Source of the DNA: Nocardia harenae NBRC 108248
GTDB taxonomy: Bacteria; Actinomycetota; Actinomycetes; Mycobacteriales; Mycobacteriaceae
Assembly: GCF_001612885.1 (NCBI RefSeq)
Contig: NZ_BDBH01000004.1
Coordinates: forward strand, 186,001 to 250,000
DNA length: 64,000 bases
Direction: 5' to 3'
The notes below the pieces were generated by a model. The model searched no databases, was not told the DNA's origin, and saw only the letters and a program-made list of their open reading frames with translations. The translations under genes and the position numbers were made by a program. Numbering within the stretch: position 1 is the first letter of the stretch; each line of letters opens with the position of its first letter. This document shows positions 9,104 to 17,599 of this stretch, piece after piece.

Positions 9104-9679
9104 TCAGCGGGTGGCGAGGACGTCGATCACCACGTCGTCGTCGCGGTAGTGCGCGACCCGGTGGTGCGGCAGGGTGGCCAGGACGATGTCGTTGGCGCGG
9201 TCGCCGTCGAGGTGGTGGTCGGGTTCGCGGTGGCGCCAGTGCGCGGCCAGCACGGTGGTGCCGGGGTCGAGGCGGGTGCCGAGGTCGGCGATGGTGGCGG
9301 TGAGGTCGGGGGCGGACTGGTAGTAGGCGACTTCGCTGAGCACGACCAGGTCGAAGGGGTCCGTCCAGGGCCACGGGCTGCCGAAGGCCCATTCGCGCAG
9401 GGTGACGTGGGGCAGCTCGGCGCAGCGGGCGCGGGCCAGCGCCAGTGCGCTCGGCGCGATGTCGGTGGCGGTGACGTGGTCGCAGCGCCCGGCCAGCACC
9501 CGGGTGAGGTGGCCGTTGGCGCAGCCGGGTTCGAGCGCGCGGCGGTAGCGCGGGGCGGGCAGCATCGCGGCCAGCAGGGTGCGTTTGCGGATCTCGTACC
9601 AGGCGGTGTCGAAGCGCCACGGGTCGGGATCGGCACGGAACATGGCGTCGAAGAACTCCGGGTCGCTGCGCGGGTTCAC
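9104..9679 (-). CDS. SAM-dependent methyltransferase, NodS-like
   Basis: The 191-residue protein begins VNPRSDPEFFDAMFRADPDPW, then WYEIRKRTLLAAML and the SAM loop ALEPGCANGHLTRVLAG, an arrangement seen in the NodS-type methyltransferases that act on N-acyl amino sugars. The GTG at 9679 overlaps the stop of the PIG-L gene (GTGA), so translation is coupled. It is the last gene of a four-gene cassette with a glycosyltransferase, an acyl-CoA-dehydrogenase-like protein and a deacetylase. That context suggests methylation of a deacetylated amino-sugar or aminoglycoside-like intermediate, which is inference only. Confidence 0.88.
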   Translation of the reverse strand: MNPRSDPEFFDAMFRADPDPWRFDTAWYEIRKRTLLAAMLPAPRYRRALEPGCANGHLTRVLAGRCDHVTATDIAPSALALARARCAELPHVTLREWAFGSPWPWTDPFDLVVLSEVAYYQSAPDLTATIADLGTRLDPGTTVLAAHWRHREPDHHLDGDRANDIVLATLPHHRVAHYRDDDVVIDVLATR

Positions 9680-10410
9680 GCGAAGACCACCTCCTCCAGG
9701 TCGAGCAGCCGGGCCAGGATGTGCGCGGGCAGCACCGCGCGGTCGGCGGGGTGCGGGGAGAGGGGCGCGATCTGGGAGGTGAAGGCGGCCGCGGCGCGGC
9801 GCTTGCGCTCGGCGTGCGCGGGGGCCGCGGGCAGGCGCCGGGCGCGGGTCCAGTCGATGTCCGGGTCGTCGGGGTGCGCCCAGTGCCACAGCCAGATCGG
9901 GTATTCCAGCACCGGCAGGCCGCGGGCGCGGGCGGCGGCCGTTCCCGCGCGGGCGGTGGCCTCGTGGTCGGGGTGGCCGTCGGCGTGGAAGGGCACGGCG
10001 ACGGTCGCGCCGGCGGGCAGGTGCGGGGCGAGCAGCTCGCCCAGCCGTTCCTCGGCGGCGGCGACGGCACCGTCGGGCAGTCCGAGGTGCACGATCTCGG
10101 TGACGCCGAGTACCGCGGCGGCGGCTGCGGATTCGCGGCGGCGGAGTTCGGCGAGCGCGGCGGGGGTGTGGGTCGGCGAGCCGGGGTGGGAGGCGTCGCC
10201 GTCGGTGACGGCGATGATCGTGACCGGTACCCCGCGGTCGGTGAGCGCGGCGGTGAGCGCGCCGAGGCCGAGCACCTCGTCGTCGGGGTGCGGAGCGATC
10301 AGGACCAGGGCGGCCATCCGGGGTTCGGCCACGGGCAACGCCGCGACCAGGGGTTGCCAGGTCGCGGTCGGCGTTCCCGGTTCGGCGGGATCGAAGTGTC
10401 GGGCGGGGAT
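9676..10410 (-). CDS. PIG-L family (LmbE-like) zinc deacetylase, probable AUC start
   Basis: The motif APHPDDEVLG (zinc ligands His, Asp, Asp) and a later PDHEAT histidine region identify a PIG-L/LmbE-type N-acetyl sugar deacetylase, as in MshB or Mca. The frame stays open and protein-like upstream of the first usable codons (TTG 10338, ATG 10317): residues reading PARHFDPAEPGTPTATW precede the core, as in homologues. The only good ribosome site is GGAGG at 10418-10422, seven bases before an ATC codon at 10410-10408, just after the stop of the previous gene. I therefore extend to 10410 (244 residues); without the AUC start the gene would begin at 10338. The 3' end overlaps the methyltransferase start. 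Confidence 0.8.
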   Translation of the reverse strand: MPARHFDPAEPGTPTATWQPLVAALPVAEPRMAALVLIAPHPDDEVLGLGALTAALTDRGVPVTIIAVTDGDASHPGSPTHTPAALAELRRRESAAAAAVLGVTEIVHLGLPDGAVAAAEERLGELLAPHLPAGATVAVPFHADGHPDHEATARAGTAAARARGLPVLEYPIWLWHWAHPDDPDIDWTRARRLPAAPAHAERKRRAAAAFTSQIAPLSPHPADRAVLPAHILARLLDLEEVVFA

Positions 10411-10428
10411 GGCGGCACCTCCGGGGAT

Positions 10429-11352
10429 TCAGGACCGGGCGACGAGGGCGCCGAGGTCGGCCAGGTCCTGCTCGGCGTGGCTCTGGCGCAGGTAGACGGT
10501 CAGATCGGCGACGCGCCCGGCATGGACGCGGTCGAGGGCGAGCGGGCCGGCGCCGAGTGCGCGCCCCACCCGGTCGATGGTGCCGGTGGCGGCGGCCTCG
10601 ACGATCGCGCGCACCCGCCTGGCCCGGATCCGGGCGGCGCCGAGCTCGCCGGGCCCGGCATCGATCTCGGCCGCGGCGCAGGTCAGCGCGGAGTGCGCCG
10701 CGTAGAGGGCGGCATCCACCGCACCGCGGTGCGCGGCGGTGATCGGGTCGTCGCGCCGGGACCGCAGCAGGGGCTCGGCCACGGCTTGCGCGGCGCCGAG
10801 CCAGCACGCGCTCACCCCGATCGCGCCGTGCCAGAACCCGGGCCGGTCCACATAGGCGCCCTCGGCGCCGACGAGCCGCGCGGGCACGGCGTCGAAGTCC
10901 ACCGACAGCGTCGCCGAGCGGGCCATGCCCACCCCGTGCCAGCTGCCGGGGACCACCGCGACGCCGGGCTCGGAAAGGTCGACGGCGAACATGGCCGCAC
11001 CCCGTCCGGTCTCGGCGGTGACCAGCGCGTGGGTGCAGATCCCCGCTCCCGAGCACCAGGGTTTGCGGCCGGAGAGCAGCGTCCGGCCGCGGGTGGTCTC
11101 CGCGCGCAGAACGGGCTCGGGCGGCTCGGCCGCCCACACGCCCCAGAGCTCGCCGTGGCGCGGGGGAGGGGCGCCGAGTTCGCGGGTGATCGCGCAGGCG
11201 TCGGCGTGCGCCTCGGCCAGCCTCCCGATCACGATGTCCGTGCGGCAGGCGCTGGTCAGGGCCTGCCAGCGGGCGAGGGTGTCGCCGTGGCCGGGCAGTG
11301 GCCAGGCCGAGGCTTCGGCGGCGGGGATCTCGTCGCGGCGCGGTGTCGTCAT
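10429..11352 (-). CDS. Acyl-CoA-dehydrogenase-like flavoprotein
   Basis: The 307-residue protein is shorter than ordinary acyl-CoA dehydrogenases (about 380-400). It retains the middle-domain pattern (RTLLSGRKPWCSGAGICTHALV), the beta-domain and a helical C-terminal region (GFWHGAIGVSACWLGAAQAV). The N-terminal helical domain is reduced, and no obvious catalytic Glu can be assigned by eye. The ATG at 11352 overlaps the stop of the glycosyltransferase gene. In this cassette it may oxidise or hydroxylate a carrier-bound or sugar-linked group rather than serve beta-oxidation. Function is inferred from fold only. Confidence 0.82.
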   Translation of the reverse strand: MTTPRRDEIPAAEASAWPLPGHGDTLARWQALTSACRTDIVIGRLAEAHADACAITRELGAPPPRHGELWGVWAAEPPEPVLRAETTRGRTLLSGRKPWCSGAGICTHALVTAETGRGAAMFAVDLSEPGVAVVPGSWHGVGMARSATLSVDFDAVPARLVGAEGAYVDRPGFWHGAIGVSACWLGAAQAVAEPLLRSRRDDPITAAHRGAVDAALYAAHSALTCAAAEIDAGPGELGAARIRARRVRAIVEAAATGTIDRVGRALGAGPLALDRVHAGRVADLTVYLRQSHAEQDLADLGALVARS

Positions 11353-12074
11353 GCGCAGTCCGGGGTGGCGTCGGCCAGGTCGCGCAGGTAGCCGCCGAAC
11401 CCGCCGTCGACGCGGTTGTCGCTTCGGTCGCCGGTCAGCACCGGCGGGTGCTCGGCCCAGATCGTGCGGGCGCCCGCGCGCCGCAGCCGGGCCACCAGGT
11501 CCACGTCCTCGTCGGCGGGGAGCAGCGCGAATCCGCCGGCCGCGTGGTAGCAGGCGGCACGGAAGCCGAGGTTGGCGCCGTGCACGTGCCCGTGCGCGCC
11601 GGGAACGGCCCGGTAGCGGCGTTCGTACTCCGCGCGCACGGCGGGGTGGTGCTCGCGCCAGCGGACCGTGACCGTTCCGGCGACCAGGTCCGCGGTGCGG
11701 GCGTGCTCGAGCTGGGTGGTCAGCCAGTCGGCGGGGACCACCGAGTCGGCGTCGGTGGTCGCGTACCACACGCGGTGCGGATCCAGGTGGTCGAAGTGCG
11801 CCGCCGCGGCGTCGAATCCGGCGGCGCGGGCGGCGCCGACACTGCGCGCGCCGATCGGGACGGTGTGTGCCCAGCCGGGTACCCGGCGTGCGGAATCGTC
11901 GGTGCAGGTGTCCAGCACGACGATCGTGCGCACCGGTATCGGCACCGCGGCGGCCGCGCGCCGCACCGCGCGCAGGCAGTGCGGCAGCAACCGCTGCTCG
12001 TTGTGCACCGGAATCACCACCGCCACCGCCTCCGGCGCCGCCCGGACAGCGTCTGTGACCTCACCGCTCACCAT
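11349..12074 (-). CDS. Family 2 glycosyltransferase
   Basis: The 241-residue protein begins a GT-A fold with VAVVIPVHNEQRLLPHCLRA, has the DTCTDDS region, the DxD-like TTDADS near residue 110 for metal and nucleotide-sugar binding, and GGFALLPADEDVDLVARLRR for the acceptor side. No membrane segment is visible. It is the first gene of the four-gene cassette. ATG 12074 and GTG 12071 are both possible; GAGGTG upstream sits better for GTG. Donor and acceptor are unknown; the downstream deacetylase and methyltransferase suggest an amino-sugar product. Confidence 0.9.
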   Translation of the reverse strand: MVSGEVTDAVRAAPEAVAVVIPVHNEQRLLPHCLRAVRRAAAAVPIPVRTIVVLDTCTDDSARRVPGWAHTVPIGARSVGAARAAGFDAAAAHFDHLDPHRVWYATTDADSVVPADWLTTQLEHARTADLVAGTVTVRWREHHPAVRAEYERRYRAVPGAHGHVHGANLGFRAACYHAAGGFALLPADEDVDLVARLRRAGARTIWAEHPPVLTGDRSDNRVDGGFGGYLRDLADATPDCA

Positions 12075-12209
12075 TCACCTCGCCCTGTTCTCCACTGCCT
12101 CCCGGTTTCGAGGCCGTACCCGGCCGGGCCGACGCGCAAACGATGCGCGAACGTGCAGCGCGCCACGGTGTCGGATGCCGGGGCCGACGGTCGTCCGGGG
12201 CGCGGTGAG

Positions 12210-12823
12210 TCAAGTTTCGGTGCGGGGGGAGTCCGCCGCCGCACGGATGTGGGCGACGAACAGGTCCACCGACGAGGACGGGTTGTCGTCCGGGAACGCG
12301 GTGCCGTCCCGATGGCCTTCGCCAGGGATGCCAGGTAGCGGGGCCCGTCGACGTTCTTGCCGTCCGAGCCGTCGAGCTCGCGCCGGAGCCGGACTGCGTC
12401 CTCGGTGCTCAGGTGTGCGTGCTGACGTCGATGATGGAGCACGAGCCACAGCTCGAAGCAGGGGTTGCTGATCGCGAGCTCGATCCCGTTGTCGCGCGCC
12501 ATCTGCCGGGCACGGTCGAGGTGGGGGTGGCGGGTCGGATACTCGACGTCGAAGATGCACCAGTGGTGGTCGATGTCGAGATCGCGGCGCCGCTTGTCGT
12601 CGCGCGCGCTCTCGACCAGGTGCATCGGGGTCGCCCCTGCTTCTTCGACCACGATCTGCACCGCCACCGAGTCGGCGAGCTCCGGAAGCCGTCGCAGGGC
12701 GTCGATATAGTCGGGCTCGGTCTGCCTCCCTTCCGTGTACACCCGGAAGGTCGCGCGGACAGGCACGGTCCCGGAGCTGCGTTCGAGCGCCTTGCCTCTC
12801 CTGCCTCGTTCCCTGGCACTCAC
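12210..12823 (-). pseudogene. RloB-like nuclease (AbiLii-like), frameshifted near its C terminus
   Basis: The N-terminal part reads VSARERGRRGKALERSS, then RVYTEGRQTEPDYIDAL, IFDVEYPTRHPHLD and ISNPCFELWLVLHH, which are the conserved blocks of the RloB family. The GTG at 12823 overlaps the stop of the ATPase gene. After LASLAKAIG (about 12307-12316) the frame loses the family C terminus. It reappears one frame over as NPSSSVDLFVAHIRA and ends at 12210. The span of 614 bases is one base short of a multiple of three, so a single deletion explains it. Without repair the first frame would run to 12068. Either a real loss-of-function mutation or a sequencing error in the C-rich stretch. Confidence 0.8.
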
Positions 12824-14100
12824 CCGATCAGTCCCAGATCGCGCAGCACATCGGCACGGGACACGTCGGGCAGCGCTCCGAACCGGCCGCTGAGATAGCC
12901 ACTCTCGAGGTTGGCCGAGCGACGGACCCGTTCGCCCGCGAAGTCCGAGATCGCGGCGAAGCGGGTCGACCCGCTGTCGTCCTTGGCGGTGAGCCAGATC
13001 TCGTCGCGGTTCAGATGGTTGAGGAGGTTGGTGTCGTGGGAGGTGAAGATCAGCTGGGCGCCGTGCGGGTTGGAACCGCGTCGCTCGAACAGATCGATCA
13101 GCCGGGCCGTGAGGGTGGGGTGCAGGCCGGCGTCCAGCTCGTCGAAGACGAGGGTGTCGCCGCGGCGCAACGCCTCGAGCACCGGGCCGATCAGTTCGAA
13201 CCATGCCCGCGTCCCGGCCGATTCGTCGCGGTACTCGAAGGGGACTCGTTCGTCGTTCACCGTGTGGATCAGCTGCGGGGATCGCCGCCTATAGGAGTCT
13301 CCGCGGCCGGAATCAATCCGGGTCTCCTCGATCTCGACATCCGCCACCCCGAGATCGGCGAGCCGCAGCAGCGACATCGCCCGTTGCCGGACCGCCCGTT
13401 CTTCGGGCCCATCGGGGTGATCGTCGTCGAAAACATCGAGTTCGAGTTCGTCGGGGCGGCGCCCGTCGAACAGCCGCAGGGTCGATGACAGCGTGGCAGC
13501 CGGGTTCCGCCGGTGACGCAGCAGCGGTTGCCCCAGGATGGCGATGTGCAGGAGCGTGCGGGCGAACGCCGAGGTGAGGGGCTCGTCGAAGCGGCGCATG
13601 ATCGAGAGGGCGAGGGAGCGGTCGGTCAGCAGGGCGCGGGTGCCCGACAGCTCGCCGAGCCCGCGCTGCAGCGTCAGCTCGTTGCCGTCGCGTTCGAAGA
13701 CGCGGCGCCGCTTCTTCTCCGGGTAGTGGAAGAGCGCCTCGTAGGTGACGCGATGCCGGCCGAGGTCGAGCAGGTATTCGAAGCGGATGCCCTCGATCTC
13801 CAGCTCGAGGGCGAACGAGGAGTCACGGCCGCGCGCGTCACCGAAGGCGAACGGTTCGACCGGGATCTCGTCGTCCCAGTTCCGCAGCGAGTTCCGCACC
13901 GCTTCGCGCAGCCAGGCGAGCGCCGCCAGCATGTTGGACTTGCCGGAGGCATTCGGCCCGAAGATGCCGGCCACCGGTACGAGGGAGGCGCCGAAACCGG
14001 GAAACGACCGTACTTCCGGCCGGTCGTCGACGGCGACCATGGACAGCTCGGCCGGTCCGAGCACCGAGCGGAAATTCTCTACCTCGAATCTGATCAGCAC
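12820..14100 (-). CDS. RloA-like AAA ATPase (AbiLi-like), putative phage-defence component
   Basis: The 426-residue protein is an AAA15/OLD-class ATPase: RFEVENFRSV at the N terminus, Walker A GPNASGKSN near residue 52, Walker B DTLVFDELDAGLHPTLT near 340 and the switch histidine region IFTSHDTNLLN. The start GTG (14100) has GAGGT close upstream. The frames in front of it lack coding character and hold an AT-richer promoter stretch (14110-14165). It overlaps the RloB gene by four bases. RloA/RloB-type pairs occur in restriction loci and as AbiL-like abortive-infection systems, in which the ATPase senses infection and licenses the nuclease. Confidence 0.88.
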   Translation of the reverse strand: MLIRFEVENFRSVLGPAELSMVAVDDRPEVRSFPGFGASLVPVAGIFGPNASGKSNMLAALAWLREAVRNSLRNWDDEIPVEPFAFGDARGRDSSFALELEIEGIRFEYLLDLGRHRVTYEALFHYPEKKRRRVFERDGNELTLQRGLGELSGTRALLTDRSLALSIMRRFDEPLTSAFARTLLHIAILGQPLLRHRRNPAATLSSTLRLFDGRRPDELELDVFDDDHPDGPEERAVRQRAMSLLRLADLGVADVEIEETRIDSGRGDSYRRRSPQLIHTVNDERVPFEYRDESAGTRAWFELIGPVLEALRRGDTLVFDELDAGLHPTLTARLIDLFERRGSNPHGAQLIFTSHDTNLLNHLNRDEIWLTAKDDSGSTRFAAISDFAGERVRRSANLESGYLSGRFGALPDVSRADVLRDLGLIG

Positions 14101-14323
14101 GGTACCTCGCTGCAAATATCGGCCGCTTTCTGTCGAAACTCTACCAAAATGGCCTTCTGTCCGCTTGGTGCTCAGCAGGCACAGGTCTCGCGCGTTCTGG
14201 TCTGCGCCGAGGCTTCGGGTGCCACGAAGCGTCGACCCGAGATCGGGGCCGCTGGGCACATCAGCCGTGGTGGGGCCGGGATGCATCAAGCTGGTGTTCC
14301 CGCGACAGAGGGAGAGGGCACGC

Positions 14324-14821
14324 ATGCGGAACACTGCGCCATCCCACGCCGAGCCGGTGGGCACGCTGTCCATTCCCGGCCTGCGCTCGGAGTACATCCG
14401 GCTGGACGCGAACTGGGGCGAGCTCACCACCCGCGGCGTCGTCGTCCTGCTGGCCGCGCACCTCGTCGGCACCTACGCGGCGGGGGCCCGCCCGCCGTGC
14501 CGGCTCGGCCTCCGCGACCTGCGCCGGGTCGACGACTTCATCGGTGCGAACCTGAGCGAGCGAATCGGAATCGAAAACCTCGCCGCCGCAGTCCCTGTCA
14601 GCCCCTTCCACTTCGCCCGCACCTTTCGGGCGACCACGGGCATGACACCGCTGGAATACCTGACCGCGCGGCGGATCGAAACCGCCGTCGCGCTGCTGCG
14701 CAGGCCGGGCGGCACCGTGCTCGAGGTCGCCGCCGCGGTCGGCTACACCAACGTCGGCCACTTCCGGCGGCTGCTGGTGCGGCACACCGGGGCCACGGCC
14801 GCCCAGCTGCGCACCGGGTGA
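14324..14821 (+). CDS. AraC-family transcriptional regulator
   Basis: The 165-residue protein has a double helix-turn-helix over residues 63-163: LRRVDDFIGANLSERIGIENLA, FHFARTFRATTGMTPLEYL, VLEVAAAVGYTNVGHFRRLL, a canonical AraC/XylS DNA-binding domain. Only about 60 residues precede it, so the usual ligand-binding cupin is missing or reduced. The ATG has GGAGAG about eight bases upstream. It is divergent from the RloA gene (223 bp apart) and 36 bp upstream of a plus-strand hydrolase, which it may regulate. Confidence 0.88.
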   Translation: MRNTAPSHAEPVGTLSIPGLRSEYIRLDANWGELTTRGVVVLLAAHLVGTYAAGARPPCRLGLRDLRRVDDFIGANLSERIGIENLAAAVPVSPFHFARTFRATTGMTPLEYLTARRIETAVALLRRPGGTVLEVAAAVGYTNVGHFRRLLVRHTGATAAQLRTG

Positions 14822-14857
14822 GGACAGCAAGATCCGACCTACCCGGGCCGCCGGTGA

Positions 14858-15778
14858 GTGGCCAGGATCGCGGGGGTGGAGATCATTTCGACCCCGGTCA
14901 TGTTCGCGGGCGGCGACGGCACGCTGGCCGGCCGGCTGTACCGCGCCACCGCCGACCCCTTCGCCCGGCACCCGGGCATCGTCGTCACCGGCTCCTGGCT
15001 CACCGTCAAGGAGCAGATGGCGCACACCTACGCCACCGCGCTCGCCGCCCGCGGCTTCGCCGTGCTCACCCTCGACCATGCCGGATTCGGCGAATCACCC
15101 GGCCATCCGGCCGCGGCCGAGCTCCCCGGCCGCAAGATCGCCGATATCACCGCGGCCGTCCGCTACGCGGCCACGCTGTCGGTGGTGGCCGGTGACCGGG
15201 TCGGGTACCTGGGCGTTTGCGCGGGCGCCCAGTACGGCTTCGCCGCGGCGGCGGCCGGCGCCCCCGTCGCCGCGCTCGCCTCGGTGGCGGGCTGGTTCCA
15301 CGACACCGCCACCGTCGCCCCCTTCTACGGTGGCCGCGACGGCGTCGACCTGCGGTTGCGGCGCGGAGCCGCCGCGCTCGAGCACTACCGCAGCACCGGG
15401 CAGGTCACCACCGTCCCCGCCTACGAACCCGGCAACGACCGCGCCGGAATGTTCATCGACCTCGACTACTACGCCGACCCCGCCCGCGGTGCCATCGACG
15501 CCTGGCCCAACCGGATGGCCGAGCTGAGCTGGCAGCCCTGGCTCGGCTACGAAGGCATCACCCCCGCCGCCGCGGTCACCGTGCCCAGCCTGTTCGTGCA
15601 CTCCGCCGACTGCGTCTTCCCCGACATCGTGCGCGACCTCGCCACCCGGCTCGGCGCCCGCGCCGCCCTGATCGAATCCGCCGGCGGCCAGACCGACCAC
15701 TACGACCGCCCCGCCCAGGTCACCCTGGCCGCCGACGCGGCCGCCGACCACTTCCGCACCGCATTGGAGCCCCGTTGA
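14858..15778 (+). CDS. Alpha/beta hydrolase (dienelactone-hydrolase/peptidase-like)
   Basis: The 306-residue protein starts at GTG 14858 with IISTPVMFAGGDGTLAGRLYR. The nucleophile elbow region reads GYLGVCAGAQYG, placing Cys in the position usually held by Ser (G-x-C-x-G), as in dienelactone hydrolases. The acid is probably D in VHSADCVFPD and the His in QTDHYDRP. No signal peptide is seen. It follows the AraC regulator and overlaps the next gene by four bases (TTGA), so hydrolase and NTF2-like protein form an operon. Confidence 0.85.
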   Translation: MARIAGVEIISTPVMFAGGDGTLAGRLYRATADPFARHPGIVVTGSWLTVKEQMAHTYATALAARGFAVLTLDHAGFGESPGHPAAAELPGRKIADITAAVRYAATLSVVAGDRVGYLGVCAGAQYGFAAAAAGAPVAALASVAGWFHDTATVAPFYGGRDGVDLRLRRGAAALEHYRSTGQVTTVPAYEPGNDRAGMFIDLDYYADPARGAIDAWPNRMAELSWQPWLGYEGITPAAAVTVPSLFVHSADCVFPDIVRDLATRLGARAALIESAGGQTDHYDRPAQVTLAADAAADHFRTALEPR

Positions 15779-16230
15779 CCACACCCGGCACCACCCTGAC
15801 CCGCCTGCTGTGGGCGATCGACCTGCTCGACTGGGACGGGGTCCAGGCGACTCTCGCCGACTCCGTCGAGCTCGACTACACCTCGCTCTTCGGCGGCGCC
15901 GTGGAAACGGTGGCCCGTGCGGAGGTCGTGCGCCGCTGGCAGGGCCTGCTGCCCGGGTTCGACGCCACCCAGCACCTCACCGGGCCCGTGCTCGCCGAGG
16001 TCGACGGCGATATCGCGCAGCTGCGCACCCCGGTGCGGGCCTATCACGTGCTGCGGACCGGTGCGGTGTCCGGCGTCTGGATGATCGCGGGGCGTTACCT
16101 CGTCGACGCCAGGAAGGTCGGGGGAGCGTGGCGCATCGGCCGGATCGTCCTCGAAGCGCTCTACGAGGAGGGCGGGCGGGAGCTTGTCGCCGAAGCCACG
16201 CGGCGGGCCGGTGCTTCGCCCCGGACCTGA
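15775..16230 (+). CDS. SnoaL/NTF2-like protein
   Basis: The 151-residue protein starts at a TTG overlapping the previous stop, with GGAG five to six bases upstream. It has the cone-shaped NTF2-like pattern: TRLLWAIDLLDWDGVQATLADSV, LDYTSLFGG, VRRWQGLLPGFDATQHLTGPV and WRIGRIVLEALYEEG. Such proteins act as small isomerases, dehydratases or polyketide cyclase-like enzymes, or as accessory binding proteins. Coupling to the hydrolase suggests a joint catabolic or detoxifying step. No catalytic residue can be assigned with certainty. Confidence 0.82.
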   Translation: MTTPGTTLTRLLWAIDLLDWDGVQATLADSVELDYTSLFGGAVETVARAEVVRRWQGLLPGFDATQHLTGPVLAEVDGDIAQLRTPVRAYHVLRTGAVSGVWMIAGRYLVDARKVGGAWRIGRIVLEALYEEGGRELVAEATRRAGASPRT

Positions 16231-16256
16231 GCAGTCCGTGCGTCCGGATGGAATTT

Positions 16257-16763
16257 TCAGGCGTCGTGCCCCGGCTCGAGGTGATCGACCATGAGAAAGC
16301 GCAGGGTCTCGACGTCCGCGGGCGGCGCCACCCCGGTGTCGGGCGCGAGCAGCATTACGGTGTGGTCACCGAAGTCGTGACGTTCCAGGATCTTCCCGCC
16401 GAACCAGCCCGCGGCCGCGCTGAGCACCGGCAGCCCGGTCGAGTCCGGGTGCCAGGCGCAGCGGGCGAATTTGTCGATCTCGTCGCCGGTCTCGCTGCCG
16501 AAGAGCGCCGCCAGCTCGACCTGGTCCTGCCCGAGCAGATGCACATTGAGCCGCTCGGCGCGCTGCGCGACCCGGTGCGTGTGGTTGCGCTGGGAGAGCC
16601 CGACCAGGAAGCGCAGTGGATTGATGCTGACCTGTGCGGTGAAGCCGACCAGGCAGCCGCTGGTCTCCTCGCCGGCGCGGGTGGTGACCACGAAGACCGG
16701 GAAGTCCGCGGCCGCGATCACCGCCTCGCAGGTCGAGCCCGCCTCGCTGATGCTGTCCGTCAT
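16257..16763 (-). CDS. Flavin reductase-like FMN-binding protein
   Basis: The 168-residue protein has the split-barrel flavin reductase pattern: FPVFVVTTRAGEETSGCLVGFTAQVSINPLRFLVGLS, NVHLLGQDQVELAALFG and FARCAWHPDSTGLPVL. Enzymes of this family reduce free FMN or FAD with NAD(P)H or act as the reductase of two-component monooxygenases. The ATG at 16763 has GAAGGGA upstream. It lies 22 bp behind the RibD-like reductase gene on the same strand, a flavin-related pairing. It is convergent with the NTF2-like gene. Confidence 0.88.
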   Translation of the reverse strand: MTDSISEAGSTCEAVIAAADFPVFVVTTRAGEETSGCLVGFTAQVSINPLRFLVGLSQRNHTHRVAQRAERLNVHLLGQDQVELAALFGSETGDEIDKFARCAWHPDSTGLPVLSAAAGWFGGKILERHDFGDHTVMLLAPDTGVAPPADVETLRFLMVDHLEPGHDA

Positions 16764-16785
16764 GTGCGTCCCTTCGTGGCGCGGC

Positions 16786-17544
16786 TCAGGAGCGGTCGCG
16801 AATCCACTGCACCATGAGCGTGCCGTCGTCGTCCGCGAGCATATGCCCCCGGCGCAGGGGGCGGCGGGTGGCGGTGGGGGAGTGCGCGATCCGGCTCGCC
16901 CGCCCACCGAGGGCGAGTGGTGAGGTGGTGACGCACAGCTCGTCCACGGCGTCGTCGCCGAGCAGCTGCCCGAGCAGGGTCGGGCCGCCCTCGCAGAGCA
17001 CCCGAAGCAGCCCGAGCCCGGTGAGCGCGGCGAGCAGTTCGGCGCTGGTCACCTCCGGCCCGGCGGAGCGGACGACCCGCACCCCCGCCCGCTCCAGCGC
17101 CGCGACCCGCCCCGGGTCGGCCGTCGCGGCGGTGACGAGCACCGGCGCGACCCGCGCGGCGGTGACCAGCCGGGCGTCCGGCTCGATCCCGGCCGAGCCG
17201 GAGACCACGACCACCGGCGGGATCGGGGCCAGCCCGTGCGCGGCGCGCCACCGCTGCACCTCGTCGTCACCGTCGGCCGGGCCGTAGTTCTCCGCGCGCA
17301 CCGTCGCGGCGCCGACCAGCACCGCGTCCGCGACGGCGCGCAGCGCGAAGAACAGCGCCTTGTCGGCGGGGGTGGCCAGCGACGAGACGGTCTCGCCGTC
17401 GGTGATCGCGCCGTCGACGCTGCTCACGAAGTTCACCCGGACGTAGGGCCGGGTGAGCTCCGGTGGATAGCCGTAGAGTTCGCGCAGCGCGAGATCGTCG
17501 AGGTCAGGGGCCCGAGCCGGGGATTCGAGGCGTCGCACAACCAT
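16786..17544 (-). CDS. Pyrimidine reductase, RibD C-terminal-like (riboflavin-type reductase)
   Basis: The 252-residue protein carries the RibD C-terminal/DHFR-like fold: VRVNFVSSVDGAI at residue 35, a nucleotide-binding GAATVRAENYG, and LRVLCEGGPTLLGQLL. It resembles the stand-alone mycobacterial reductase usually called RibD (Rv2671 type), which has the reductase but no deaminase domain. The promoter appears leaderless: TAGGGT (17556-17551, minus strand) ends six bases before the ATG. It is followed after 22 bp by the flavin reductase gene. It could act in riboflavin or folate-like reduction; the exact substrate is not set by sequence. Confidence 0.85.
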   Translation of the reverse strand: MVVRRLESPARAPDLDDLALRELYGYPPELTRPYVRVNFVSSVDGAITDGETVSSLATPADKALFFALRAVADAVLVGAATVRAENYGPADGDDEVQRWRAAHGLAPIPPVVVVSGSAGIEPDARLVTAARVAPVLVTAATADPGRVAALERAGVRVVRSAGPEVTSAELLAALTGLGLLRVLCEGGPTLLGQLLGDDAVDELCVTTSPLALGGRASRIAHSPTATRRPLRRGHMLADDDGTLMVQWIRDRS

Positions 17545-17562
17545 CGTCCGACCCTACGTCGT

Positions 17563-17586
17563 GTTTACCGGCCCGCGCTCGGGCTA
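17563..17586 (+). promoter_or_regulatory. SigB/SigF-like general-stress promoter of the CsbD gene
   Basis: GTTTAC (17563-17568) and GGGCTA (17581-17586) are 12 bp apart, close to the GTTTAA-N12-15-GGGTAT consensus of stress sigma factors. The CsbD family was named for SigB control in Bacillus, which agrees with the site. Transcription would start near 17593, just before the hairpin at 17600. Confidence 0.45.
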
Positions 17587-17599
17587 TCGCATCGGTGCA

